The translations under genes were made by a program, and so were the position numbers. From Thermoleophilia bacterium (lineage in GTDB: Bacteria; Actinomycetota; Thermoleophilia; Gaiellales; SKUG01): DNA of 16,524 nucleotides. The notes below the pieces were generated by a model. The model saw nothing but the letters and a program-made list of their open reading frames with translations, was not told the DNA's origin and did no database searches. Location: assembly GCA_025964455.1 (NCBI GenBank), contig JAOPYU010000061.1, positions 1 to 16,524 of the forward strand. Direction: 5' to 3'. This document shows positions 1-6,326 of the stretch, one piece after another; the stretch's first letter is position 1, and every line of letters starts with the position of its first letter.

Positions 1-1
1 C

Positions 2-613
2 CTAGAACCCGGAGGTCTCGGTCGCGGCAGGCGCGCCGGTTCCGATGCCGGGCGCGTCGTCGCTCGTCTGGCCGCTCGTCTGGTCGCTCGGAGCGACCTG
101 CGAGGCGGAGCTGTCGAGCGGCTGACCTGTCGTCGGATCGAACATCTGGTCGGTGGCAACGGCCCCTGGCTGGTCGCCCGGCACCGTCGCGGCCCCCGTT
201 GCGAGCTGTTCGCCCGTCACCGGGTCGATGCCGGGCTGGGTCGTCTGCTGCGCCGGGGTCGTGGCACCGGCCTGGCCCGGGCACGCCGCCGTGGAGGAGG
301 TCGGTGCCGCGCCGGTGGTGGTCGTCGCAGCGGGCTGCATGGCGAGGCCGGTCGCGGGATCGACCGCGGCTCCGGTCCCGGTCATCGTCCCGGTTGCGGG
401 GTCGACGGCGGATCCGGGCACGGCGGCAGCGGCCTGGGCCGCGCACTCGGCGGCGCGCTTGGCGCGTGCGCGATCCTTGATCTCCGCCATGTCGTTGCCA
501 ACCCAGATCGCGGTGGCCGTCATGGCGATGAACAGGCCGAGCCCTGCGAACATCATCGCCTTGAGATTCATGCGGGCGCTATCGGCACGGGCCTGCCGGA
601 CCTGTAGCGTCAT
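2..613 (-). CDS. Single-pass membrane protein with DPxTG-motif tail
   Basis: Unrecognised protein of about 203 residues. A basic N-terminus is followed by one hydrophobic segment at about residues 19-39, a short charged stretch (KDRARAKRAAEC), then a long low-complexity tail rich in Ala, Thr, Pro and Gly. The tail carries four spaced DPxTG motifs: DPATG at about 71 and 85, DPVTG at 130 and DPTTG at 159. It has two cysteines (about 57 and 111). The tail would probably lie outside the cell, with the N-terminus inside. The TAG stop sits at the very edge of the window, so the gene is complete. The chosen start is the ATG at 613; a GTG at 643 in frame would add 10 residues, and neither has a clear Shine-Dalgarno sequence. 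The gene is divergent from the cyclophilin gene. No function is assigned. Confidence 0.6.
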   Translation of the reverse strand: MTLQVRQARADSARMNLKAMMFAGLGLFIAMTATAIWVGNDMAEIKDRARAKRAAECAAQAAAAVPGSAVDPATGTMTGTGAAVDPATGLAMQPAATTTTGAAPTSSTAACPGQAGATTPAQQTTQPGIDPVTGEQLATGAATVPGDQPGAVATDQMFDPTTGQPLDSSASQVAPSDQTSGQTSDDAPGIGTGAPAATETSGF

Positions 614-678
614 CGAACTGTCGCCGGTGCCAGCTTCCAGCACGTTTGGACCAGCCCCGCTGCGTCAAGGATGCCGGC

Positions 679-1365
679 ATGCGCATCTCGTTCCGATCCC
701 AGCTCTCCACGTCCATCCTCGTCCTGTTCGCGGTGGCACTGCTCGTCGTCGGATGCGGTGGCGGGGACACCAAGAAGTCATCGGGCTCCGATGACGACTC
801 CGGCAGCGAGGCGACGTCGGTGGATGACGGCGTCGCATCGCGCGACGGCAAGTACGACGCGCCCCCCACGCTCAAGCTCGATCCGAAGCGCCCGTACGTG
901 GTCACCCTCGAGACGACCGAGGGGAGCTTCGACATCAAGGTCGACCCGAAGCGGGCGCCGATCGCCGCCGCCAACTTCGTCTTCCTCGTGCAGGAGGGCT
1001 ACTACGACGGCATCGGGTTCCACCGGGTCATCAAGAACTTCATGGTCCAGGGCGGGGACCCCACCGGAACCGGCATGGGTGGCCCCGGCTACACGCTCAA
1101 GGACGACCCCATCACGGGTACCTACGCGCGGGGCACCGTGGCCATGGCGAATGCTGGACCGAACACCGGCGGCAGCCAGTTCTTCATCGTCCAGGGACCG
1201 GATGGCGAGCAGCTGCCCAAGCAGTACGTCGCCTTCGGCACGGTCGACGCTGCGGGCATGAAGGTCGTCGACGCGATCGCCAACGTCGAGGTCGAGATGG
1301 CCAACGACCCGGTCCCGTCGGCCCCGGTCGAGCCCGTGACAATCACCAAGGCCACGCTCAAGTAG
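679..1365 (+). CDS. Cyclophilin-type peptidyl-prolyl isomerase, lipoprotein
   Basis: Protein of 228 residues. The N-terminus has a lipoprotein signal peptide (hydrophobic residues about 12-25) and lipobox VVG-C with Cys26, followed by an Asp/Ser-rich linker to about residue 60. The cyclophilin domain fills about 72-228. The block FHRVIKNFMVQGGDP (114-128) contains the family's catalytic Arg and the hydrophobic-pocket Phe, Met and Gln; GSQFFIVQ (165-172) supplies the second Gln and Phe. The usual Trp of the binding pocket is not evident in the segment LPKQYVAFG. The product should be anchored on the outer face of the membrane and assist folding of secreted proteins by proline isomerisation. 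ATG 679 is preferred over an in-frame TTG at 646 because AAGG lies 8 nt upstream and the signal peptide then starts properly. Confidence 0.92.
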   Translation: MRISFRSQLSTSILVLFAVALLVVGCGGGDTKKSSGSDDDSGSEATSVDDGVASRDGKYDAPPTLKLDPKRPYVVTLETTEGSFDIKVDPKRAPIAAANFVFLVQEGYYDGIGFHRVIKNFMVQGGDPTGTGMGGPGYTLKDDPITGTYARGTVAMANAGPNTGGSQFFIVQGPDGEQLPKQYVAFGTVDAAGMKVVDAIANVEVEMANDPVPSAPVEPVTITKATLK

Positions 1366-1368
1366 ACC

Positions 1369-1389
1369 ACGCGCACCAGCACCGCGCGT
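1369..1389. terminator. Hairpin between convergent genes
   Basis: A perfect 6-bp stem ACGCGC/GCGCGT with a 9-nt loop fills the 23-bp gap between the cyclophilin stop codon and the adenylate cyclase stop codon. There is no T-tract on either side, so any termination would be weak or factor-assisted. Confidence 0.35.
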
Positions 1390-2828
1390 CACGCCGTGGC
1401 GGCCTCGTCACCATCGGTGCGGTGGCGCATCAGCGACGTCGGGGCGTAGAGCCGCACGCGGTCGCGGCGCCCCTTCACCTCGATGCTGTCGAGGCGCATG
1501 AGCTGGCGCTGCAGGCTCGTGGGCAGGGCGAGGAACGTGCCTTCGTCCAGGAGCGCTGGCGAGTCGAAGCTGCGGGTTGCCTGCTCGAGGCGCGCGGCGA
1601 GGTTCACCACGTCGCCGATGGCGGTGTAGGCGAGCCGGTCGCGGTGGCCGAGGTCGCCGACCATGGCGGGCCCCGTCGCGATCCCAATGCCCACGTCGAG
1701 GCGCACCGACCGCTGGGCCTCCCGGCGCAGGTTGAACTCGCGGATGCGCATGAGCAGGCGCGGCACCGACTGCACGGCGCGCAGGGCGTGGTCGGGCTGG
1801 TGCCCCGGGGCGCCCCAGAACGCCATGAGCCCGTCGCCCGTGAACTTGTCGATCGTGCCGTCGGTGGCGAGGATCGAATCGGCCAGCTCGCCGAGCAGCG
1901 TGTTGAGCTCGGCGAACACCTCGCGCGGCTGCTGGCGCTCGGACCAGCTGGTGAAGCCGCGGATGTCCAGGAACATGACGGTGATCTCGCGTTGTTCGCC
2001 GCCGCCGCCCGTCCGTGGCGCGCCAGCGGAAGCGGTACCGTCATCGGCCAGGATCTCGTCAGCGACGTGCTTGGGAACGTAGCGATGGAAGGCGTCGAGC
2101 AGCTCGCCCGTGGCGCGGGTGCTGCGGTACTGGTCGTGCTGGACCCGGTGCACACGCCAGGCGAGCAGCTGCCCCCCGATCACCGCGAGCAGGGCCAGCG
2201 GTGGTGAGCCGAGGAAGGGCGCGACGACCGAGACGGTCGCGATCGGGAGCCCCACATCGAGCGCGAGCACGCTCGTGGCCGGCAGCTCCCTGAGCGTCGC
2301 GAGACCCGACCCGGGCAGGCGCGATTCCTCGAGCAGCAGGTCGCCGACGACGAGCAGGGTCGCTCGCACGAGCGCGGCGACCGCGACCGCGACCACCAGC
2401 TCGCGGGGCCCCGGGACGAGACCATCGAACGTGGCGTGGGCTGCGAGGCTGGCACAACCGGTGGCGAGCGTTCGGCTCGAGAGCGCGAAGGTCCGTTCCA
2501 GGCGCGACCCGTCCCGCCGCAGGGCCGGCAGGGCTGCCACGCCGCCGAGCAGGGCAGCCCACGGGGGAGCGGCGACGACGGCGATGAGCACGTGGAAGCC
2601 GAGGTCGGGGGAGGTGACGAGGCGGCGGGCGCCGCGGCGGTATTCGAACCGGATACGCCCGAACCCGACCGCGAGCACGGCGCATCCCGCGAGGATGGCG
2701 AGCGCCCGCGGGGTCGGCAGCGCGGCGTCGTCGACGATCGATGCGAGCACGCCGAGCGTCGCCACCATCCAGGAGGCGCAGGCGAGGAGCGTCAGGATCT
2801 GCCAGGCACGGAGCCGCACGCCCCGCAC
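1389..2828 (-). CDS. Membrane-anchored class III adenylate cyclase
   Basis: About 479 residues. The N-terminal half (about 10-227) has six or seven hydrophobic segments and no sensor domain I can name. A short linker with the RYVPKHVADEIL motif (249-260), typical before class III cyclase domains, leads to the catalytic domain at about 278-465. Visible catalytic residues are the metal-binding Asp288 in FLDIRGFT and Asp332 in GDGLMAFWG, the purine-selecting Lys328 in TIDKFTGDG and Asp406 in TAIGDVVNLAARLE, and the transition-state Asn409 and Arg413. The Lys/Asp pair indicates ATP rather than GTP as substrate, giving cAMP. The frame stays open upstream to 3239, but that part is not protein-like. 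GTG 2828 (or GTG 2819) just before the first membrane segment is the likeliest start; no clear ribosome binding site decides it. Confidence 0.85.
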   Translation of the reverse strand: MRGVRLRAWQILTLLACASWMVATLGVLASIVDDAALPTPRALAILAGCAVLAVGFGRIRFEYRRGARRLVTSPDLGFHVLIAVVAAPPWAALLGGVAALPALRRDGSRLERTFALSSRTLATGCASLAAHATFDGLVPGPRELVVAVAVAALVRATLLVVGDLLLEESRLPGSGLATLRELPATSVLALDVGLPIATVSVVAPFLGSPPLALLAVIGGQLLAWRVHRVQHDQYRSTRATGELLDAFHRYVPKHVADEILADDGTASAGAPRTGGGGEQREITVMFLDIRGFTSWSERQQPREVFAELNTLLGELADSILATDGTIDKFTGDGLMAFWGAPGHQPDHALRAVQSVPRLLMRIREFNLRREAQRSVRLDVGIGIATGPAMVGDLGHRDRLAYTAIGDVVNLAARLEQATRSFDSPALLDEGTFLALPTSLQRQLMRLDSIEVKGRRDRVRLYAPTSLMRHRTDGDEAATA

Positions 2829-2887
2829 ATCGGCAGGCGCGGGAGCCCGCTTGAGCCGGTGCTCGGACCACCTTTTTCGGGTCGGAG

Positions 2888-2915
2888 TTGCGCGCCCGGA
2901 ATTCGGCGCTACAGT
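2888..2915 (+). promoter_or_regulatory. Candidate promoter for the leader RNA / metalloprotease
   Basis: TTGCGC at 2888-2893 and TACAGT at 2910-2915 are spaced by 16 bases, close to a housekeeping sigma promoter (the -10 fits TANNNT). A transcript would begin near 2921-2923 and run into the structured region and then the gene at 3348. The spacing and the location in a gene-free region support it; no experimental evidence exists here. Confidence 0.4.
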
Positions 2916-3005
2916 GTTCTCTACAACCCGGCCACGACGTCCGCGCTCCACGCGCGATCGGCAGCGACCACGCCTGAGGGCGGACGGGTCGGGAGCAGTC
3001 CGAGT

Positions 3006-3059
3006 ATGGAGGTGATCAGGTTGATTGCAAGTCGTACCACGGGGCTGCTCCCCCGCTGA
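3006..3059 (+). CDS. Possible 17-residue leader peptide
   Basis: ATG at 3006 opens a 17-codon frame ending in TGA at 3057-3059, with sequence MEVIRLIASRTTGLLPR. GGGAG at 2991-2995 lies 10 nt upstream and could act as the ribosome binding site. The frame runs straight through segment 3042-3052, the pivot of the two alternative RNA pairings, so a translating ribosome would affect folding. No run of a single amino acid is present, so a classical amino-acid attenuator is not indicated. Short ORFs arise by chance, hence the low confidence. Confidence 0.2.
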   Translation: MEVIRLIASRTTGLLPR

Positions 3060-3246
3060 AATTCGCTGATTCGGCGACGCGCTCGCCGTCTCAACGCTGC
3101 CCATGCGGAGGACGTCGTCCTCCTCGCAGCGGTCGAGACTGACCGTGGCGGAGGCGATGGCTCGCGAAGGTTCCACCATCGTGCTCCGTGTGGGAGCAGC
3201 CCAACTACCGGCGTCATTCCAACGCCACCCAACTGACAACTACCAC

Positions 3247-3279
3247 GAGGGGCGAGCCGTCGCGAGCGGCTCGTCCCTC
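3247..3279 (+). terminator. Strong hairpin, terminator-like
   Basis: A 12-bp stem (GAGGGGCGAGCC with GGCTCGTCCCTC, one G-U pair) closes a 9-nt loop and is followed by GACCTTTC, a weak T-run. It sits 68 nt before the metalloprotease start, so it could end the upstream RNA or act as a conditional terminator in the leader. Confidence 0.45.
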
Positions 3280-3347
3280 GACCTTTCAGGGCCAATGCGC
3301 CGTCGCGGGCGCAACGCGGCGTCTCGTGCCGGCGAGACCAGTGCACG

Positions 3348-4382
3348 ATGCAGCTCTCGCGCCCCATCCTGTCCATCTGGCGTTCCACGCCGTGGGTGGC
3401 CGCGACGCCGGTCGACGACCGCACCATCGGCGGCATCCTGCGCGACGAGGTCCAGGTGGAGTTCCGCGGCACCGGCAGGATGTCGGAGCGCGAGCTCGTG
3501 CCGCTGACGCCGGCCGCACGTGAACTGCTCCACGGCCCGGAGCGCGTGGCCGCGCAGCGCGCCCTCCGCGGTGTGCTCGCCACGCTCGACGGGCGCGAAG
3601 GCGCATCGAACCTGCGCGGCATCTCCCTCTCGAGCGACCAGTCGTCGTTCGCCGCCAACCTGCTCATGAGCAACACCGAGGCCGGCTTCGTCGACGATGC
3701 GGTGCGCGCCGGAGACCGTGCAGGATTCGAGCGGGCGATGGTCTCGCTCATCCCCAGCGTGCAGGTGGCCAAGGCGCAGAACACCGGGTGGATCGACCTC
3801 GGCCCACGCGTGAGCTCCATGCTGCGCGACGTCATCGGTCGCGGGCCCGACGCCGGGCGTGACGCGGCGAACGAGGTGTCGCTGACGCTGCTGCACGAGC
3901 TGCAGCACTCGGTCACGGCGCCCGACCCGCGCACGATCGACGACCGGCATGTCTGGCTCGAGGAGGGCATCGCCGAGACGCTCGCGTGGTGGCCCGGAGC
4001 TGCCGGAGCGATGCGCGACCGCCTGGGCGTTCCGACGCGGCCGGGCGAGGTCATCGATCCCTTCAGCGCGCCGCCGGATTCGGTCGCGAGCGCGGAATAC
4101 CGCGGGCGTCACCGGACGGTGCAGGGACTGCTCGGACTCGCGGGCATCGAGCCATATGACAGGGCCGGTGCGATCGATCCCACGGCGTCCGCGCGGGCGA
4201 CGGCGCTGCTGCAGGGGGACGGGATCGAGCGCGTCCCGCGGAACCTGTCACGCGCGATCATCCGCGAGCACCGGTTGGATCCCGCGCTGGAGCCCACGGT
4301 TCGCGGCCTGATCCTGGACACGGCCGGCGATCCGTCGTCGGTGGATGCCCTCGCCGAGCTGCTCGGCATTCCGACTGCCTGA
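3348..4382 (+). CDS. Putative HExxH zinc metalloprotease (gluzincin-like), uncharacterised
   Basis: Protein of 344 residues with no evident signal peptide or membrane segment, so probably cytoplasmic. The zinc-protease motif HELQH is at 183-187, and a second motif WLEEGIAETLA (203-213) about 18 residues later offers Glu205/206 as the third zinc ligand, the arrangement of gluzincins. The remaining sequence (N-terminal about 170 residues, C-terminal about 130) is not recognised. The ATG at 3348 follows the long structured leader; there is no strong Shine-Dalgarno sequence next to it. It ends 8 bases before the stop codon of the convergent anti-sigma gene. A role in cleaving a regulator, such as the neighbouring anti-sigma factor, is only a guess from position. 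Confidence 0.75.
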   Translation: MQLSRPILSIWRSTPWVAATPVDDRTIGGILRDEVQVEFRGTGRMSERELVPLTPAARELLHGPERVAAQRALRGVLATLDGREGASNLRGISLSSDQSSFAANLLMSNTEAGFVDDAVRAGDRAGFERAMVSLIPSVQVAKAQNTGWIDLGPRVSSMLRDVIGRGPDAGRDAANEVSLTLLHELQHSVTAPDPRTIDDRHVWLEEGIAETLAWWPGAAGAMRDRLGVPTRPGEVIDPFSAPPDSVASAEYRGRHRTVQGLLGLAGIEPYDRAGAIDPTASARATALLQGDGIERVPRNLSRAIIREHRLDPALEPTVRGLILDTAGDPSSVDALAELLGIPTA

Positions 4383-4395
4383 CCGCTGCGTCAGG
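4378..4395. terminator. Symmetrical hairpin containing both stop codons
   Basis: CCTGAC and GTCAGG form a perfect 6-bp stem with a 6-nt loop. The TGA of the metalloprotease gene (4380-4382) and the TGA of the convergent anti-sigma gene (4391-4393 on the other strand) both lie in the stem arms. There is no T-run; possibly a weak bidirectional terminator. Confidence 0.35.
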
Positions 4396-5344
4396 TGCGC
4401 GGACCGCACGCGTCGATGACCTGCGGCCATGCCAGCCACGGCGCGTCGGCGGGCTCGACCGGCGACCCGGCCTCGTCGTAGACCACGTGGTCGGTGACCG
4501 TGCCGGGCGGGCAGGCGGGATCCACGTAAGCGGTCATCATCCCGCGTCGCTCGAGCAGGCGGCCGTTGTCGGGGTCGAGCAGGTACTGCTCGCGAAGGCC
4601 GCTCATTGGGTCGAGGTGACCGATCACGACCGCATCGCGACCGAGCAGGTCGGTCCCGGCGAGCGCGGGCTCGAGCCCGGTCATGCCACCGACCGACCGC
4701 AGCATCGCCGACCGCACCTCCACGTCGACTGCTGGCTGCACCACCCAGTGCATCGCGAGGTGGAAGGCGATGCGGTCGGTCGGATCGCTGCCTGCGACGT
4801 CGACGGCGGCTGCCCGGAGCTGCGCACGGAGCGCGAGCGGATCGCGCGGTGCGCCGGCGACGAACGAGCCAGACGCGGGGGAGAGCCCACCATCGGTCCC
4901 CGGCATCGGACCCTCGGCGAGCGCCTCTCGATCGTCACCGGAGCTGCGCAGGTCCACCACGCCGTTCGCGCCGGATCGCGCGGACGATGTCGCAGCCGCG
5001 TCGTCACCGAACAGCGACGTCGCGGTCGCCTCGATGAGGCTGGTGCCGGCCTGCGTGGTCCCGGTGCCGCCGGTCAGCACACCAGTCGGCCCGCCGTCGC
5101 TGGCGACAGCCACCACCGCGGCGACCGCGAGCGCGGATGTAGCCGCGAGCGCGGGACGCAGCAGCCCGTCGCGCCAGCGACGCCTCGGACGTCCCGTCGC
5201 GCCGGACCGACCACGCGCCGCCTCGGACTCCTCGTTGAGGATCGCCTGCCACACGCGCTCCTCGATGCGAGCCTGCAGCCCGTCGTCGGGGACCGCGTCC
5301 GCAGCGCGGAACTGTCGCAATGCCCAGAGGTCGGGGTCATCCAC
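4391..5344 (-). CDS. Putative transmembrane anti-sigma factor
   Basis: Protein of 317 residues starting with GTG at 5344, preceded by GGGAGG 6 nt upstream. The start overlaps the end of the sigma gene by 8 nt, so the two are probably translationally coupled. Residues 1-60 are an Arg/Glu-rich cytoplasmic region, one membrane segment lies at about 63-82, and residues 83-317 would be outside the cell. The N-terminal region lacks the HxxxCxxC zinc motif of ZAS-type anti-sigma factors, so the assignment rests mainly on the operon position and topology. The extracellular part resembles, from memory, actinobacterial proteins annotated as the CU044_5270 family (segments such as YLLDPDNGRLLERR). It probably holds the sigma factor inactive until an envelope signal is sensed. 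Confidence 0.7.
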   Translation of the reverse strand: MDDPDLWALRQFRAADAVPDDGLQARIEERVWQAILNEESEAARGRSGATGRPRRRWRDGLLRPALAATSALAVAAVVAVASDGGPTGVLTGGTGTTQAGTSLIEATATSLFGDDAAATSSARSGANGVVDLRSSGDDREALAEGPMPGTDGGLSPASGSFVAGAPRDPLALRAQLRAAAVDVAGSDPTDRIAFHLAMHWVVQPAVDVEVRSAMLRSVGGMTGLEPALAGTDLLGRDAVVIGHLDPMSGLREQYLLDPDNGRLLERRGMMTAYVDPACPPGTVTDHVVYDEAGSPVEPADAPWLAWPQVIDACGPRT

Positions 5345-5972
5345 TGTGGGCCTCCCGGATCGTGCGCGCTGGATCGTCGCTCGCCGCGCGTTCCAGGTGC
5401 TCCTGGACGATCCGGCGTGCGCGATTGAGTCGGCTGCGGACGGTGCCCACGGGGATCTCGAGCGACTCGGCGATCTCCTCGTAGGACATGTCATTCCACG
5501 CGAACAGCTGCAGCGCCTCGCGATCACCCTGCTTGAGCGACGCGAGCGCCGCCGCGAGCGCGGGGGACTGGGCCTCCGCATCGATCCGTGAATTGACGGC
5601 TGCGTCGTCGTCGCTCGTGCGGTCCTGCACGCCGTGGCGCGAATACGCACGGAGCTGGCGCACCTCGCTGCGGGCGTTGTTGCGGAGCAGGTTGGTCGCG
5701 ATGCCGAAGAGCCACGGACGCGCGTCGTCGCGCGACTGGTCGAATCGGGATCGCTGCGCGAAGGCGCGCGTGAAGGTCTCGCTCGTGACGTCCTCGGCCA
5801 GGTCGCGGCCGACCCGGCGGGCGAGGTAGCCGAACAGCACTCGATGATGTCGCTGCACCAAGGGCATGAATGCTCGTGGGTCGTCGAGTGACCGCGCGAT
5901 CAGCTCCGCGTCGGTCGGCTCGAGGTCGTCGGACGGGCGATCCCGACCGTGTTGTCGTGGCGGTGTCACCAT
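5337..5972 (-). CDS. ECF-family RNA polymerase sigma factor
   Basis: Protein of 211 residues from ATG 5972. Sigma region 2 covers about 33-103 (DPRAFMPLVQRHHRVLFGYL, then AEDVTSETFTRAF and WLFGIATNLLRNNAR). Region 4 covers about 139-195 with a helix-turn-helix MSYEEIAESLEIPVGTVRSR at 162-181. There is no region 1 or 3, as expected for ECF factors, and the length is typical. GGGGAG lies about 14 nt upstream of the ATG, rather far; a GTG follows the ATG directly. The frame is open further upstream to 6260 but that stretch lies in the intergenic region and is not protein-like. It overlaps the anti-sigma gene and is divergent from the SipW/TasA-like operon, which it may control. Confidence 0.93.
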   Translation of the reverse strand: MVTPPRQHGRDRPSDDLEPTDAELIARSLDDPRAFMPLVQRHHRVLFGYLARRVGRDLAEDVTSETFTRAFAQRSRFDQSRDDARPWLFGIATNLLRNNARSEVRQLRAYSRHGVQDRTSDDDAAVNSRIDAEAQSPALAAALASLKQGDREALQLFAWNDMSYEEIAESLEIPVGTVRSRLNRARRIVQEHLERAASDDPARTIREAHSG

Positions 5973-6326
5973 GGGCTGTTCGCCATCTCCCCGAATCGGG
6001 TTCACGCTATCCGCTCGAGGGCCAATCGGCGACGCGACGGTGCAGTCGAGTGACGCGGCTAGGCCGAACCGCAGGTCAATCCTGCAATTTTGTGGGATGG
6101 ATTCGCACATCCGAACATGTGTCGGTTTCGGTACACAATCGCCGAAAAGGACGCGTAAGCGTCGTTCTTGCAGATCGTCAACTAGATCGGAAGCCGAAAA
6201 GTTGTTCGCGCAACGAACAGGCCGTCTGCGGGCGTGCATGTGTGCCGGAAACCCGCTCATCGCGTGGGCTGGGATGTCGATCCAATGGGGGACGCCCCAT
6301 CCCCCGGATGGGTGATCACTCCCCTC
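5973..6326. other. Divergent control region between sigma gene and fibre operon
   Basis: 354 bases without a gene, visibly richer in A/T than the flanks around 6060-6220. It contains a repeated GCCGAAAAG at 6141-6149 and 6193-6201, a GACGC-GTAA-GCGTC hairpin just after the first copy, GTTCG-CGCAA-CGAAC at 6204-6218, and an ATGGGG-GACG-CCCCAT hairpin at about 6284-6299 close to the first fibre gene. A possible ECF-type promoter toward the fibre operon is CGAAC at 6214-6218 with CGTG about 15 bases downstream. None of these is certain; promoters of both directions must lie here. Confidence 0.5.

Larger units (their letters stand above)
2922..3285 (+). ncRNA. Candidate structured leader RNA or small RNA
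   Basis: This span of about 365 nt can fold extensively. Segment 3042-3052 (GGGCTGCTCCC) can pair perfectly with 3192-3202 (GGGAGCAGCCC), enclosing a 6-bp hairpin at 3072-3088 and a composite hairpin at 3095-3131 (outer CGCTGC/GCAGCG, inner GGAGGAC/GTCCTCC). The same segment can instead pair with 2991-3001 (GGGAGCAGTCC) using one G-U pair. The two pairings exclude each other, as in riboswitches or attenuators. G-U pairs here and in the 3247-3279 stem would be A-C mismatches on the other strand, which favours a plus-strand RNA. It may be a 5' leader of the metalloprotease gene or a free RNA ended at 3279. No family is recognised. Confidence 0.35.
2829..3347. other. Gene-free divergent region with structured RNA potential
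   Basis: 519 bases separate the adenylate cyclase start (minus) from the metalloprotease start (plus). The minus strand remains open for much of it, but the translation is Arg/Ser/Thr-rich and not protein-like. On the plus strand there are, in order, a promoter-like pair, a possible 17-codon leader ORF, hairpins at 3072-3088 and 3095-3131, long-range complementary segments at 2991-3001, 3042-3052 and 3192-3202, and a strong hairpin at 3247-3279. No known riboswitch, tmRNA, RNase P or SRP RNA signature could be recognised by eye. Confidence 0.6.

Noticed and set aside
153..794. Long plus-strand open frame opposite the DPxTG membrane protein
   Set aside because: It is the antisense of a Pro/Ala/Thr-rich coding sequence, overlaps the cyclophilin start, and has a Val/Ala/Pro-rich translation typical of shadow frames.
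2829..3239. Long open extension of the adenylate cyclase frame on the minus strand
   Set aside because: Its translation is Arg/Ser/Thr-rich with no hydrophobic or family-like segments, it covers structured inverted repeats, and the first membrane segment begins just after GTG 2828; long open frames are expected by chance at this GC content.
2922..3285. tmRNA, RNase P RNA, SRP RNA, T-box, cobalamin or ydaO-type riboswitch
   Set aside because: The length would suit tmRNA or RNase P, but no tRNA-like ends, tag frame ending in LAA, conserved RNase P core, T-box or aptamer consensus was found by eye.
5345..5650. Extension of the anti-sigma frame into the sigma gene
   Set aside because: It is out of frame with the well-supported sigma region 4 coding sequence; GTG 5344 with GGGAGG upstream explains the start.
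6120..6135. Palindrome-like CCGAACATGTGTCGG as an operator
   Set aside because: Only the outer four pairs match and the inner ACATGT is offset, so it is not a clean dyad.
5973..6260. Upstream extension of the sigma factor frame to 6260
   Set aside because: The extra residues show no sigma-factor similarity and lie in the A/T-richer divergent control region; the protein from 5972 already has normal ECF length.
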